Shown piece by piece: positions 26,274 to 35,901 of a DNA stretch of 55,930 nucleotides. Position 1 is the stretch's first letter. Each line of letters starts with the position of its first letter. The notes beneath the pieces were generated by a model. The model ran no database searches. It was not told the DNA's origin and was given only the letters and a program-made list of their open reading frames with translations. This DNA comes from Verrucomicrobiaceae bacterium (GTDB lineage: Bacteria; Verrucomicrobiota; Verrucomicrobiia; Verrucomicrobiales; Akkermansiaceae), in contig JAIXQH010000053.1 in the NCBI GenBank assembly GCA_027484055.1, positions 1-55,930 on the forward strand. The letters run 5' to 3'. A program made the position numbers and the translations under genes.

Positions 26274-28019
26274 TTACATGCGCTCCGGCACTTGGATTCC
26301 CAGCAGAAAGAGCCCCTGTTTCAATGTGCGCGAACTCAGTTCGCACAGCGCCAAGCGACTCGACCGGATCGGCTCCTCGGCCTTGAGCACCGGACAGGCT
26401 TCGAAAAACGAGTGAAAGGCCCGCGCCAGTTCCAGCACGTAATTCGCCAGCAGATTCGGCCGGAAATCCTCCAAGATCGTCGGTAAAACCTCGCCAAACC
26501 GCGCCAGCAACCGTGCCAAATGCAGCTCCGCGGCCTCGTCCAAGTGAATCGTCATCCCCGCCGCCTCGAAGGGCGCATCCAGCTTGCGGAAAATCGACCG
26601 AATCCGCACATGCGAGTATTGCAAATACGGCGCTGTATCCCCTTGCAGCGCCAGCATCCGATCCCACGAAAACACATAATCCGTCAGCCGATTCTGCGAC
26701 AGCTCCGCAAATTTCACCGCGCCGATGCCGACGATCTCTGCAATCTGCGCCGCCTCCTCGCCCTGCAAGTCCGGGTTCTTCTCCGCGATCACTCGTGCCG
26801 CCCGCTCCACCGCTTCTTCTAGCACCTCGATGAGGCCCACATTCTCGCCCGAGCGCGTCTTCATCAGCTTCCGGTCGTCCCCCAGGATCGAGCCGAACTC
26901 GACGTGCTGGAAATCTCCTGTTTTCCCCCAACGCTTCGCCGCGTCAAATAGCTGCCGGAAATGCAACTGCTGCGGCACCCCCACCACATACCAAATGTGG
27001 TCCGCTTGCCACTCGTCGAGGCGGTATTGCAGCGTCGCCAAGTCCGTCGTGGCATAGAGAAATCCGCCGTCCGCCTTGCGGATGATCACCGGGTTTGCCA
27101 TCCAGCCCTCTTCCCGGTGGACCATGAAAGGGTCCTGCTCCTTCGGTAGCACGTCATTGGAAAACACCCCCACCGCGCCCAGGCTTTCCCGGGCGATTCC
27201 TTTTTCCAAGAACTCCTCCACCAGCCCCGGCAGCCGATCATTGTAATAACTCTCGCCCAGCCAGTGGTCGAACTTCACGTCTAGCTGCGCGTAAATTTTT
27301 TCCAGCCCCCGCTTCGAGACGTCGATGCACTGCTGCCAGATCGCCAAGTTCGTCGCGTCCCCAGCTTGCAGCTTCACCAGCTCCGCCTTGCACTGCTCCA
27401 GCACCGCCGGATCCTCCTTGGTCGCCGCATTCACCTCCCGGTAAACCCGCACCAGCTCGGCGATCGGGTCCTGCGCGAGGGCCGCCTGATCCAAGAAATG
27501 ATTCCACCCATACAAGATCATCCCAAACTGCGTTCCCCAGTCGCCGATGTGGTTGTCCGCGATGACCCGGAACCCGAGAAACCGTGCAATCCGCGCCAGT
27601 GAGTCTCCGATGATCGTCGAGCGGATGTGACCCACATGCATCGGTTTCGCCACGTTTGGTGCCGAGAAATCCACCACCACCGTTTTTCCTGCCCCCGTCG
27701 CCGGCACGCCCAAGCGTTCATCCCGGATCAGCCGTTCCATCCGCGAGGCATAGGCCGCTGGGAGAATCCGGAAATTGATAAAACCGGGCCCAGCAATGTC
27801 TGCCGTGGCTAAGTTCGTCAGATCCAGATGATCGATGATTTCCTGCGCCAGCGCCCGTGGGTTTGTCTTACGCGCCTTGGCCAGGACCATCGCCGCGTTC
27901 GATTGATAATCGCCAAAGCGTAGATCTGCCGCCGCCGTCACCGCCGCCGTCGTCGGTTCGCCAAACGTGGTGGTCAATGCCGCAGCGAGGCGGGACTCAA
28001 GTTCTTGAAGAAGCGTCAT
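26274..28019 (-). CDS. argS: Arginyl-tRNA synthetase
   Basis: 581-aa class I synthetase. An N-terminal additional domain (residues 1-110) is followed by APNVAKPMHVGHIRSTIIGD with the HIGH-type motif at His128-His131. The KMSKS region is replaced by KLMKTRSGENV, as is usual in ArgRS. The C-terminal DALR anticodon-binding domain ends LGIQVPERM. Complete, ATG 28019. The PTS EIIA gene lies 21 bp upstream on the same strand, so the two may be cotranscribed. Confidence 0.95.
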   Translation of the reverse strand: MTLLQELESRLAAALTTTFGEPTTAAVTAAADLRFGDYQSNAAMVLAKARKTNPRALAQEIIDHLDLTNLATADIAGPGFINFRILPAAYASRMERLIRDERLGVPATGAGKTVVVDFSAPNVAKPMHVGHIRSTIIGDSLARIARFLGFRVIADNHIGDWGTQFGMILYGWNHFLDQAALAQDPIAELVRVYREVNAATKEDPAVLEQCKAELVKLQAGDATNLAIWQQCIDVSKRGLEKIYAQLDVKFDHWLGESYYNDRLPGLVEEFLEKGIARESLGAVGVFSNDVLPKEQDPFMVHREEGWMANPVIIRKADGGFLYATTDLATLQYRLDEWQADHIWYVVGVPQQLHFRQLFDAAKRWGKTGDFQHVEFGSILGDDRKLMKTRSGENVGLIEVLEEAVERAARVIAEKNPDLQGEEAAQIAEIVGIGAVKFAELSQNRLTDYVFSWDRMLALQGDTAPYLQYSHVRIRSIFRKLDAPFEAAGMTIHLDEAAELHLARLLARFGEVLPTILEDFRPNLLANYVLELARAFHSFFEACPVLKAEEPIRSSRLALCELSSRTLKQGLFLLGIQVPERM

Positions 28020-28040
28020 AAAATCAAAAAAGTCGCCTGC

Positions 28041-28514
28041 TCAAGCGCCTACGCGAGCTGGCTTAGAATCTAGAATCGCCACCACCTCAGACGTGCAAAC
28101 CGCCGCTTTCAACTGCCGGAGGACCGCCGCATTGGTGAACATTTTCGCGATCGCCGCCAGCGTCTTCAGGTGCAAGTGGTAATCCTTCCGCGGCACGATG
28201 AAGAGGATGATGAAATGCACCGGTGCCTGATCCAGCGCCTCGAAATCAATCCCTTTTTCCGAGCGGCCGAACACCGCCACCACGTGGTCCAGCTCATCCG
28301 AAAACGCATGCGGTATCGCCACCCCGGAGCCGATGCCCGTGCTCACCGTCTCCTCGCGCAGCTTGAAGGCCGCGAGCATTTCCTCATGGTGAGATTCTGG
28401 GAGCTGACCACTCGTCACCAGATGTCCCACCAGCTCCACGATGGATGGCCAGTGCTCCACCGCCTTCATGTTCAGAAGCATCCGGTCCGGGCTGAGCAGG
28501 TTCACTAACTTCAT
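28041..28514 (-). CDS. ptsN: PTS EIIA domain protein (fructose/nitrogen-regulatory type)
   Basis: 157-aa EIIA(Fru/Ntr) protein with the phosphorylation site in GIGSGVAIPHAFSDE (His69) and the family fold FIILFIVPRKDYHLHLKTLA. EIIA-Ntr proteins usually act in regulation rather than sugar import. No EIIB or EIIC is encoded nearby. It lies directly upstream of argS (21 bp). The symbol is assigned by similarity only. Confidence 0.82.
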   Translation of the reverse strand: MKLVNLLSPDRMLLNMKAVEHWPSIVELVGHLVTSGQLPESHHEEMLAAFKLREETVSTGIGSGVAIPHAFSDELDHVVAVFGRSEKGIDFEALDQAPVHFIILFIVPRKDYHLHLKTLAAIAKMFTNAAVLRQLKAAVCTSEVVAILDSKPARVGA

Positions 28515-28702
28515 AGAGTGGGAAAAATCATCACCCGCCTAAGCAGCGGTAGAAGCAAGTGACTATCGGTCAGTATTCCGCATGGCAAGAGGATTTCCGA
28601 GGGCGTTCTCACCAAACTCCTCGTCACGAGGTTGCCTTATGGTGCAGCGGAATCCGTCCGCTGTGCCGCTGAAAAGCCAATCGAGATGAGGGGTTCAATA
28701 TT

Positions 28703-28812
28703 CTAAGAGTAAACCGCAGAGTCGCAGAGGTCGCTAAGGGACGCGGAGGAAGATTGAGGTTTTGGATCGAAACGCAGAGGCGTCCTCTGTTTGGCGGTTC
28801 AAAACTCTGAGA
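28703..28812. repeat. Degenerate inverted-repeat element
   Basis: The non-coding 333 bp between ptsN and the next gene hold this unit: aaccgcagagtcgcagaggt at the left and cgtcctctgtttggcggttc at the right. These resemble reverse complements of each other, and a perfect small palindrome cagaggcgtcctctg lies in the right half. The style is like the ccgccaagacgcc element at 1536, with different words. No ORF. The rest of the gap shows nothing. Confidence 0.5.
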
Positions 28813-28847
28813 GTTCACAGCGAAGCCGCAGCACATCATGTTGAATC

Positions 28848-29711
28848 GTGGCCTCACTGATCCTGAGGCCCGTGGTGACATTTAAGGCGGAGAGATACAG
28901 TAAAGCGATTCATGAATTGCCTGAACGTAGACTGAAAGTCCGTGAAGATGGGGACAAGATCGTGCTTGAGAACGTATCCCAAATGGCTATCGTCCCGCCA
29001 TTGCCAGATGTTAACGACCGTCTCACCCAAGGATTCCAGCCTGCCGAAGTGCTCTCCGGCATACGTTCAATTCGTCCAACAGAGCCGGAAAGTTCTGGGT
29101 ATCCCCGAGAAATCAGATCCCGTGGAGAGGCTGAATCCCTCATTGCATGGTCTCATGCAAGAGGCATTCTCGCGACTCAAGGCCGCCCGCCTCAAGCAGA
29201 CGAACTGACAGGGGGCGAGCATCTCGTAGAAATCAACGAAGATGCAGGCGTCGTCTTCAAGTCTACCCATCCGGGGAAATTCGGATTTAGCGCGGACGTT
29301 GAAATGGTTCACCCCAGAGGACGCAACGCAAGGCCGCACATCACTGCTGGATTGGTGGATGCATCTCCCGACGAGTATCTTTTTCGACTTGCTCAGCAGA
29401 ATAACTTATTCGGTGACGACATACGCGTAGTGGGCGCGGTGCGCTACCCTCAAGGCGTATCCGTTCTGACTAGCCAGCCGTTTTATCTGGGCACCAGAAC
29501 AGAGCAGTCGGACATCGACACATGGTTTGAAGCGCGTGGATGGAAGAGGCTAGCGATCAGAGATGGCGCTTACCACAGTGCGGAGAAGGGCTTGCTAATT
29601 ATGGATGCTCTGCCTCGAAACGTGCTGACTCTCGAAGGCGGTATGGTGATTCCCTTTGACGTAGTGATCGTACAGCCATCAAACAGCATGAAACTGAAGC
29701 TCGGTCTTTGA
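28848..29711 (+). CDS. Kinase-like protein of polyvalent-protein type (intact copy)
   Basis: 287 aa if started at GTG 28848; the N-terminal about 60 residues may be wrong. The conserved part runs from about residue 118: GGEHLVEINEDAGVVFKSTH (nucleotide-site Lys), EYLFRLAQQNNLFGDDIRVV (helix), VLTSQPFYLG, GLLIMDALPRNVLTLEG (catalytic-loop-like D-x-x-P-R-N) and VIPFDVVIVQ (metal-binding-like PFD). I relate this to the Ser/Thr/Tyr kinase domain of polyvalent proteins of phages and conjugative elements (inference). A broken homologue lies at 12839. It is a stand-alone gene with non-core neighbours and a repeat directly upstream, which suggests mobile origin. Confidence 0.6.
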   Translation: MASLILRPVVTFKAERYSKAIHELPERRLKVREDGDKIVLENVSQMAIVPPLPDVNDRLTQGFQPAEVLSGIRSIRPTEPESSGYPREIRSRGEAESLIAWSHARGILATQGRPPQADELTGGEHLVEINEDAGVVFKSTHPGKFGFSADVEMVHPRGRNARPHITAGLVDASPDEYLFRLAQQNNLFGDDIRVVGAVRYPQGVSVLTSQPFYLGTRTEQSDIDTWFEARGWKRLAIRDGAYHSAEKGLLIMDALPRNVLTLEGGMVIPFDVVIVQPSNSMKLKLGL

Positions 29712-30047
29712 GGACTCGTGTCCGGGGATCACTCCACTAACTGCCGTTTTCGTGGCGCGACGATCTAGCGTCTGGCATGTCTAAGCTGATAAAATGTCGC
29801 TTTCGCGATTGCTGGGGCTACCGCCATCGCCGAAACCGAAGTCGCAAAAATCGATTTTCTCACCCGCCCGGGAGCGACTCGGCGCGGCGTCGCCACTTCT
29901 GCGGATGATGAAGGCGGGCCCGCGTGGCGAGTTGGGTGCATGGCGGGGAGTTTTTCCTCGCCGGGCGGGGGCGGATGGGATGAATTCCATCCGGCGTTAC
30001 GAATGAATTTCAAACGCCCCCCCAAAGACTCACTACCCCACCCACTC
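29712..30047. other. Non-coding GC-rich stretch
   Basis: 336 bp between the kinase-like gene and the FG-GAP gene. Open frames exist on both strands, but they are arginine/proline-rich and mutually overlapping, and I see no family. A minus-strand frame ending AIAKATFYQLRHARR may belong to a dispersed repeat; this cannot be decided here. Confidence 0.4.
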
Positions 30048-32813
30048 ATGATCCGCCATCGCCTCATCTCCGGGCTAATCCTCGCCGGCTCCAGCTTTTC
30101 CGCCTTGGCACAACTGTCATTCAGCCCGGCGCAGGAAATCTCCGACTTCATGAGCGACGTGGTGGAAGCCCACGCGGTGGACATGGATGGCGACGGAGAC
30201 TTGGATGTGATCGCCAGAACGGAATACACCGGTGAGGTCTGTTGGTGGCATAACGATGGCCACGGCGTCTTTTCAGATCGGCGCAAATGGACCGTAAGTC
30301 TTGTCTTAACAGGGGAGATCATCGGCCTCGCTGATTATAATGGCGATGGCAGACTGGATATCTGGATCGTGAAATCCGTACGGCTGAGTGATGAGGATTA
30401 CGTGGATGAATTATCGATCTCGTACGGTTTAGCAACTGAAGAATTTGCTGCTCCGCAGGTGGTCTATCGTGGAACGGTGAACCAAACTATCCGTGCAATT
30501 CCCGCTGATGTAAACCGGGATGGACGAATGGATCTACTTGGAGAAAGAGGAGCATATCTTCAGCAAATCGACGGGAGCTTTTCAACACCCAATGTTCAGT
30601 TGACGACTCCCTACTTAAATATATACGGTCGTGGGGCCTTGCCACTCGGCAGCTTTGGAACTGCTCAAGGCATTGCGTTACTTAGCATTGAAAACGGTGA
30701 GCTTTTTCAAACTGTGATCAAAGCCGATGGTTCGGTGACGGAATCGACGTTGATCTATTCGTTACCAGAGGGAGAGATAGTTGAATGGTTCCACGTGATT
30801 CCGTCCGCTACAGGTGAGGCACGGAATCGGATCATACTGGGACTGAGAAAGAATTTATGGGATGGTTTTTATGAAAGAAGAATCGCTCTGATTTCCTTCA
30901 ATGTCACTGGGGTGGCGGCGGAGACAGCATCGGTCTCCATGGGGCCACCGAGTCGGGAGTGGGGGGGGATCTGGGATTCAAAATGGGACGCTACGCAGCA
31001 GCGGCTCATCTTTACCGAGCTGGCGGGAGAGTCTTATGACCAAATTCGATTGTCTCAGGTTTCTATCCTTGGAAATACATTGGTATATTCCTCAGGTTCT
31101 ATCTTCAAGGGTGCGAATCTTACCATGGGGTTAGCGGATTTTGATGGTGATAGTGTAAACGATCTTTTTTTACCGTTGTCTGCGATTCCATCAACTTCAG
31201 GGCCATTTTTCACACAACTCACTTGGCGGCGAGGGCTGGCAGGGAACTTGCCCTTTGAAGACCTTGTGCGGCCCATCAACCAGGCCAACTACGCTCGCGA
31301 AATTAGCTTTGCGGGTGACATTGATCGCGACGGAGATGCGGATCTAATCACCAGTGGTGGCGGTAACTTTGGAAAAAATCACGTGGTGCAAATTTGGAGA
31401 AATGAGCCAGATCGGTTTATGCCGCAAACGGTCACGGAACGGCATGATTCAGCCTATCTAATCGCTGCCCGAGACACGAATGGAGATTCCCTCATCGACT
31501 TGACGATTCAGTGTTTCGATTACGCCGAGCCTGTTGCCTTCCTTTCTAACGTAGGAGTGGAGCGAATCTATCGATATGAGCAACGGGCCGACGGTAGCTT
31601 CAAAGAGGTATTGCTCCAAGAAACGGCCACTGCGACCGCAAACTACTTGGTTGCGGAAGTGGATTGGGACGGGGATGGAATCCGGGATTTAATCACCGTT
31701 GATGAGTATTTTTATGATAGTAGCCGCATCTACCAAGGATGGCGGCGCGGAATAGCAGACGGAACTTACGGGCCGAAGCAACAGTTTCTAACTCACACGC
31801 CGCCAAACGACGGTGTAGGAGTACCAATTGTAGATATAATCAGCATCCTCGACATCGACCGAGACGGTGACCCCGATTTGGTTGCTTACAGCTATCTTTC
31901 CGACGACGGCGCTTTTTGGATGGAGAACGACGGAGGGGGCCAAATCATTTCCATACGACCGTTGCCGGATGTCATGTTTCCCACGGGTGGAGATCTGGAT
32001 GGTGATGGATTTCAAGATTTCAAAGGTGCGGAGGGGGTCTATCTGAGTCGTCCTGGCGTGACTTTCAACTTGATCCCTTCGGCGCGGATTGGAATTGCAG
32101 ATATCCTTGGTGATAGTGAGTTCATGGATTTGGACAACGACGGGGACGGAGATCAGGTTTTCGGGAGAATCGTTAATGGCTCCACGCAGATTCGCGCGCT
32201 CGACTGGCAGGAGAATCTGGGTGGAGGACGCCTCGTGGGAGATTTGTCACCCAGTCGGTCCACACCTGAGGGATTTCAACGCAGCATCGGTGAGATACAA
32301 ATCACTGATCGCTATGACACCGCCATGGCAGATATGGATGGAGATGGGATTCTGGATTTGGTCGCTCTGAGCATCAACGCACGTCTGGAATGGTATAAAA
32401 TCACCCGGAAATCCGCGCCGACCGCATTCACCAGTTGGATGTCAGCACGCAACCTCAAGGGGAACTCCGCAGGGCCGCTCGCGGATTGGGATGACGATGG
32501 CTTGCCGAACTGGAGTGAGTTTGCCTTTGGCTCCAACCCGAACCTCGCCGATCCCGCGCATCTCGGCAGACCCCACTTGCAGAGAGGGCCAGCGGGCATG
32601 GAGCTTACCTTTCAACGTCGATTGAATGCGGCGGTACTTGGCTTGGACTACCCCGTTCAGAAATCCACGGATCTGGTGCAGTGGAAGGATTGGCTGCCAG
32701 CGTTAGAGTCAGCACCCGTCGGCACGGACTATGAGCGGGTGACCATCCCGGTGCCCACCGTGCGGTCACAGGAGTTTTTCCGAACAGGGGTCAAACCACC
32801 GGTTGGTAATTGA
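30048..32813 (+). CDS. Secreted FG-GAP/VCBS repeat protein
   Basis: About 921 aa from ATG 30048 with signal peptide MIRHRLISGLILAGSSFSAL. At least ten Ca-binding blades of the type DxDGDGxxD occur throughout: DMDGDGDLDVI, DYNGDGRLDIW, DVNRDGRMDLL, DFDGDSVNDLF, DIDRDGDADLI, DWDGDGIRDLI, DIDRDGDPDLV, DLDGDGFQDF and DMDGDGILDLV. This implies an extracellular beta-propeller. The C-terminus has DWDDDGLPNWSEFAFGSNPN and a beta-rich end typical of secreted verrucomicrobial proteins. The ligand and function are unknown. It is monocistronic. The upstream in-frame extension to 29940 lacks a signal peptide and is rejected. Confidence 0.85.
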   Translation: MIRHRLISGLILAGSSFSALAQLSFSPAQEISDFMSDVVEAHAVDMDGDGDLDVIARTEYTGEVCWWHNDGHGVFSDRRKWTVSLVLTGEIIGLADYNGDGRLDIWIVKSVRLSDEDYVDELSISYGLATEEFAAPQVVYRGTVNQTIRAIPADVNRDGRMDLLGERGAYLQQIDGSFSTPNVQLTTPYLNIYGRGALPLGSFGTAQGIALLSIENGELFQTVIKADGSVTESTLIYSLPEGEIVEWFHVIPSATGEARNRIILGLRKNLWDGFYERRIALISFNVTGVAAETASVSMGPPSREWGGIWDSKWDATQQRLIFTELAGESYDQIRLSQVSILGNTLVYSSGSIFKGANLTMGLADFDGDSVNDLFLPLSAIPSTSGPFFTQLTWRRGLAGNLPFEDLVRPINQANYAREISFAGDIDRDGDADLITSGGGNFGKNHVVQIWRNEPDRFMPQTVTERHDSAYLIAARDTNGDSLIDLTIQCFDYAEPVAFLSNVGVERIYRYEQRADGSFKEVLLQETATATANYLVAEVDWDGDGIRDLITVDEYFYDSSRIYQGWRRGIADGTYGPKQQFLTHTPPNDGVGVPIVDIISILDIDRDGDPDLVAYSYLSDDGAFWMENDGGGQIISIRPLPDVMFPTGGDLDGDGFQDFKGAEGVYLSRPGVTFNLIPSARIGIADILGDSEFMDLDNDGDGDQVFGRIVNGSTQIRALDWQENLGGGRLVGDLSPSRSTPEGFQRSIGEIQITDRYDTAMADMDGDGILDLVALSINARLEWYKITRKSAPTAFTSWMSARNLKGNSAGPLADWDDDGLPNWSEFAFGSNPNLADPAHLGRPHLQRGPAGMELTFQRRLNAAVLGLDYPVQKSTDLVQWKDWLPALESAPVGTDYERVTIPVPTVRSQEFFRTGVKPPVGN

Positions 32814-32954
32814 AGGGGGCCACCTGCCCATTCGCCGGACGGCCCGGATGTCCATTCCTGCCCGGAGACTGGAGTTTCCGATTCAGGCGGGTAAGGAGAG
32901 TTCCTCCACGACGCGCTGCATGGCGGGGCATTGTGCGCGGTTGAAATACTCCGA

Positions 32955-33683
32955 TCAAACACCCGCCAACCGCGCCACATAGACCGTGCTGGCGGATTCT
33001 CGATCTAGCAGGGGATTGAAAAATTTCACCACCTGCGCTTCAGATGTCTCGAAGACTGCGGCAAGTTGAGCTAGGAAAATCTCATCTGGCGGATCGTCCG
33101 ACCACAAGGCGAACACCCCGCCCGGCAGCAACTGCGCGGCGAGGCGTTGCAGGCCCGCCGCGCTGTAAAATTCCGCATTCCGCTCATGCAGCAGATTCTG
33201 CGGTGAGTGGTCGATGTCGAGCAGCACGGCATGAAATTTCCGTCCATGTCGCTCCGGGTCGAATCCAAGTTCCGGTGCTGCCGCGAGGGCGAAAAAATCT
33301 CCCAGCACCAAGCGGCACCTGTCATCTCCCGTCAATACCTCGCCCAGCGGAACCATGCCTTTTTCATGCCACTCGATCACCGGGGCCATGACGTCCACCA
33401 CCAGTAGCTCCGCCACCCGAGGGTCTTTGAGCGCGGCCACTGCGGTGTATCCCAGCCCGAGTCCGCCGACCACGACTGCCAGCTTCTCGCCCGTTACTGC
33501 GGCCAGTCCCAAATCGGCCAGCGCCACTTCCACCTCGTGGAACAAGCTCGACATGAGGTAACCATTTCCAAGCAGCACTTCGTAAACGATCAGATCGTCC
33601 AGCATCGCCATCCGGCGGCGGCGTAGAATCAAATCGCCCAGCGGCGTGGGACGGAAATCCAGTTCTTCGAACAGCGGCTTCAT
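32955..33683 (-). CDS. Spermidine-synthase-like methyltransferase-fold protein
   Basis: 242-aa protein with a Rossmann nucleotide-binding start AVVVGGLGLGYTAVAALKDP and acidic VVDVMAPVIEW, then HAVLLDIDHSPQNLLHERNA at the catalytic-loop position and LLPGGVFALWSDDPP. This is the SpeE/class I methyltransferase fold. The canonical GGGDG of spermidine synthase is GGLGLG here, so true aminopropyl transfer is uncertain. It stands alone. Confidence 0.72.
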   Translation of the reverse strand: MKPLFEELDFRPTPLGDLILRRRRMAMLDDLIVYEVLLGNGYLMSSLFHEVEVALADLGLAAVTGEKLAVVVGGLGLGYTAVAALKDPRVAELLVVDVMAPVIEWHEKGMVPLGEVLTGDDRCRLVLGDFFALAAAPELGFDPERHGRKFHAVLLDIDHSPQNLLHERNAEFYSAAGLQRLAAQLLPGGVFALWSDDPPDEIFLAQLAAVFETSEAQVVKFFNPLLDRESASTVYVARLAGV

Positions 33684-33730
33684 GGACGAGTCTTGCCGCT
33701 AGAGAGGTGGCGGCGAGACTTTATTGCCCC

Positions 33731-33851
33731 TATGGAGAAGGGCTTTGAAAGCCCTTTCTTTGCCGCTGTCCCGGCCCGCGTCAGCATAGCTTCCCGAAGG
33801 ACCCAGGATGGCCAAACGACGAAGCAAGGGGATGCAATCCCCTTCTCCATA
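33731..33851. repeat. REPIN/MITE-like palindromic element
   Basis: About 121 bp bounded by inverted repeats tatggagaaggg (33731-33742) and ccccttctccata (33839-33851). Each end also forms its own hairpin: aagggctttgaaagccctt (33738-33756) and aaggggatgcaatcccctt (33826-33844). Two REP-like hairpins in inverted orientation around a spacer is the REPIN layout. It lies in the gap between trpB and the spermidine-synthase-like gene. Confidence 0.7.
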
Positions 33852-33865
33852 TCGCATGTCGAAGC

Positions 33866-35071
33866 CTAAAGCAGATACTTCGAGGCTTGCTCCACGTCCT
33901 TGTCGCCACGGCCGGAGAGGTTGGCGACGAGGATCGAAGATTTTGGCAGGCTGCCGGCGATTTTTGAGACGTAGGCCATGGCGTGGGCGCTTTCCAATGC
34001 GGGGATGATCCCTTCGCAATGGGCCAGTTCCTTGAACGCCGCGAGTGCCTCAGAGTCCGTCGCATAGGTGTATTCCACCCGACCGATGTCTTGTAAATAC
34101 GCGTGCTCCGGTCCGACGGCGGCGTAGTCCAGACCGGCGGAGACCGAGTGGGTCAGTTCGATTTGGCCGTCGCCGTTGGCGAGTAACCAGGTCTTGGTGC
34201 CTTGCAAGACTCCGAGCTTCCCACCTTGGAAACGTGCGGCGTGGCGTTCTGGGAAAATCCCGTCACCCCCGGCTTCCACGCCGACCATGCGGACATTTTC
34301 GTCCTCGATGAACGGGTGAAAGAGGCCGATCGCATTCGAGCCGCCACCCACGCAGGCGACGAGTAAATCCGGGAGGCGGCCTTCTTTTTCTAAAATCTGG
34401 CGGCGAGTCTCCACCCCGATGACGCGGTGAAAATCCCGCACGATCATGGGAAAGGGATGCGAGCCGAGAGCCGAGCCGAGAATGTAATGGGTGGTGTCCA
34501 CCGAGGCGACCCAGTCACGCATGGCTTCGTTGACCGCTTCCTTCAGCGTCGCTTGGCCAGCGGTCACGGCGCGGACTTCAGCGCCCATCAGACGCATCCG
34601 TGCCACGTTCAGCGCTTGGCGTTCCATGTCGACTTGGCCCATGTAAACGACGCACTCCATGCCGAAGCGGGCACAGACGGTGGCGGTGGCGACGCCGTGT
34701 TGGCCGGCACCGGTTTCCGCGATGATGCGCTTTTTTCCCAAGCGCCTGGCGAGAATGATTTGGCCGAGGGCGTTGTTGATCTTGTGGGCACCGGTGTGGA
34801 GCAGATCCTCGCGCTTGAGGTAGATTTTCGCGCCACCGAGCACTTCCGTCCAGCGCTCTGCGAAATAGAGTGGCGTCGGGCGGCCTGCGTAGTTGGTGAG
34901 CAAGTCGTCCAGCTCGGCATGGAAGGCCGGGTCCGCTTTGGCCGATTCGTAGGCTGCTGCGAGTTCCTGCAAAGGAGCCATCAAGGTTTCTGGGACGAAC
35001 ATCCCGCCGAATTGGCCGAAGTGGCCAGTGGCATCAGGAAGGGTGGGTGCTGAAGAAAGTGCAGTGGCCAT
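33866..35071 (-). CDS. trpB: Tryptophan synthase beta subunit
   Basis: 401 aa from ATG 35071. It joins indole and serine to tryptophan with PLP. It has the conserved start [20 protein letters not shown], the PLP lysine in [15 protein letters not shown] (Lys97), the glycine-rich phosphate site [12 protein letters not shown] and C-terminal NLSGRGDKD. It is TrpB1-like in length. No trpA or other trp gene is in the window. An in-frame extension to 35110 adds a non-conserved N-terminus. modB lies about 60 bp upstream on the same strand. Confidence 0.95.
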   Translation of the reverse strand: MATALSSAPTLPDATGHFGQFGGMFVPETLMAPLQELAAAYESAKADPAFHAELDDLLTNYAGRPTPLYFAERWTEVLGGAKIYLKREDLLHTGAHKINNALGQIILARRLGKKRIIAETGAGQHGVATATVCARFGMECVVYMGQVDMERQALNVARMRLMGAEVRAVTAGQATLKEAVNEAMRDWVASVDTTHYILGSALGSHPFPMIVRDFHRVIGVETRRQILEKEGRLPDLLVACVGGGSNAIGLFHPFIEDENVRMVGVEAGGDGIFPERHAARFQGGKLGVLQGTKTWLLANGDGQIELTHSVSAGLDYAAVGPEHAYLQDIGRVEYTYATDSEALAAFKELAHCEGIIPALESAHAMAYVSKIAGSLPKSSILVANLSGRGDKDVEQASKYLL

Positions 35072-35134
35072 AGACGGCGCGACTCTCTTGCGGGAGCACG
35101 AAGCGTTCAAGCCGAGATTTGTCCGCTTGGCCTC

Positions 35135-35803
35135 TTAAATCCGTTTCTTCAGCAAGAGCTGGCTGAGGAAAAGGGCGAAAAAGGCAATCCCAGCGGACGT
35201 TCCTGCCAATTTCCACACCGACGCATCCTGCCCGAGCTGCACGGATTGGTAAATGGCCACCGAGAGAGTCGTCGTTTTTCCCGGGATATTTCCGGCGATC
35301 ATCATCGTCGCGCCGAACTCGCCGAGGCCACGGGCGAAGGCCAGCAAAGTCCCCGCGAGGATGCCGCGCTTGGCGAGGGGTAGGGTCACAAAAAGGAAAA
35401 CCCGCCACTCTGGCGCACCCAGTGTCCGTGCCATTTGCTCCAGCTCTGGGCTGATCTCCTCAATGGCCGCCCGCGCATTTCGCACCAACAGGGGCAGCGA
35501 CATCACCGCCAAGGCCAGCACCACTGCCTTCCAAGTGAAGACCACCTCGATTTGAAATGACTCATACAGCCACTTGCCGATGATCCCGCGCCTGCCGAAG
35601 CCGTGGAGCAGCACCAAGCCCGTCACCACTGGCGGAAGCACCAGCGGCAGAGCGATGAAGGTTTCCACCAACGTTTTTCCCGGCCAGTTTTTCCGTGCCA
35701 GCAGCCAGCCAAGCGCCACTCCGGGTGGGAAAATCACCGCCGTCCCGAGCACGGACATCGCCACGGAAAAGATCACGACGCTCTGCCATTCAGCTAAATT
35801 CAT
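35135..35803 (-). CDS. modB: Molybdate ABC transporter permease
   Basis: 222-aa inner membrane permease with five to six helices. The ABC-permease EAA loop is LEQMARTLGAPEWRVFLFVT followed by LPLAKRGILAGTLLAF; GLGEFGATMMIAGNIPGKT is characteristic of ModB. It should import molybdate with ModA (binding) and ModC (ATPase), but neither gene is adjacent: trpB lies downstream and a TonB receptor gene upstream. Complete in itself. Confidence 0.87.
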   Translation of the reverse strand: MNLAEWQSVVIFSVAMSVLGTAVIFPPGVALGWLLARKNWPGKTLVETFIALPLVLPPVVTGLVLLHGFGRRGIIGKWLYESFQIEVVFTWKAVVLALAVMSLPLLVRNARAAIEEISPELEQMARTLGAPEWRVFLFVTLPLAKRGILAGTLLAFARGLGEFGATMMIAGNIPGKTTTLSVAIYQSVQLGQDASVWKLAGTSAGIAFFALFLSQLLLKKRI

Positions 35804-35901
35804 GCTCGCCCCGGCAGCCTAGCTAGCTCGGTCTGGTGGGGAAATCACCAAGTTTACGGATTTCTCCCCATCCAGACCGAGTGGAGCGGTGTGGTGACGA
35901 A

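Noticed and set aside
29765..30322. 185-codon minus-strand frame
   Set aside because: Overlaps the signal-peptide region of the FG-GAP gene; Arg/Pro/Ser-rich without a family.
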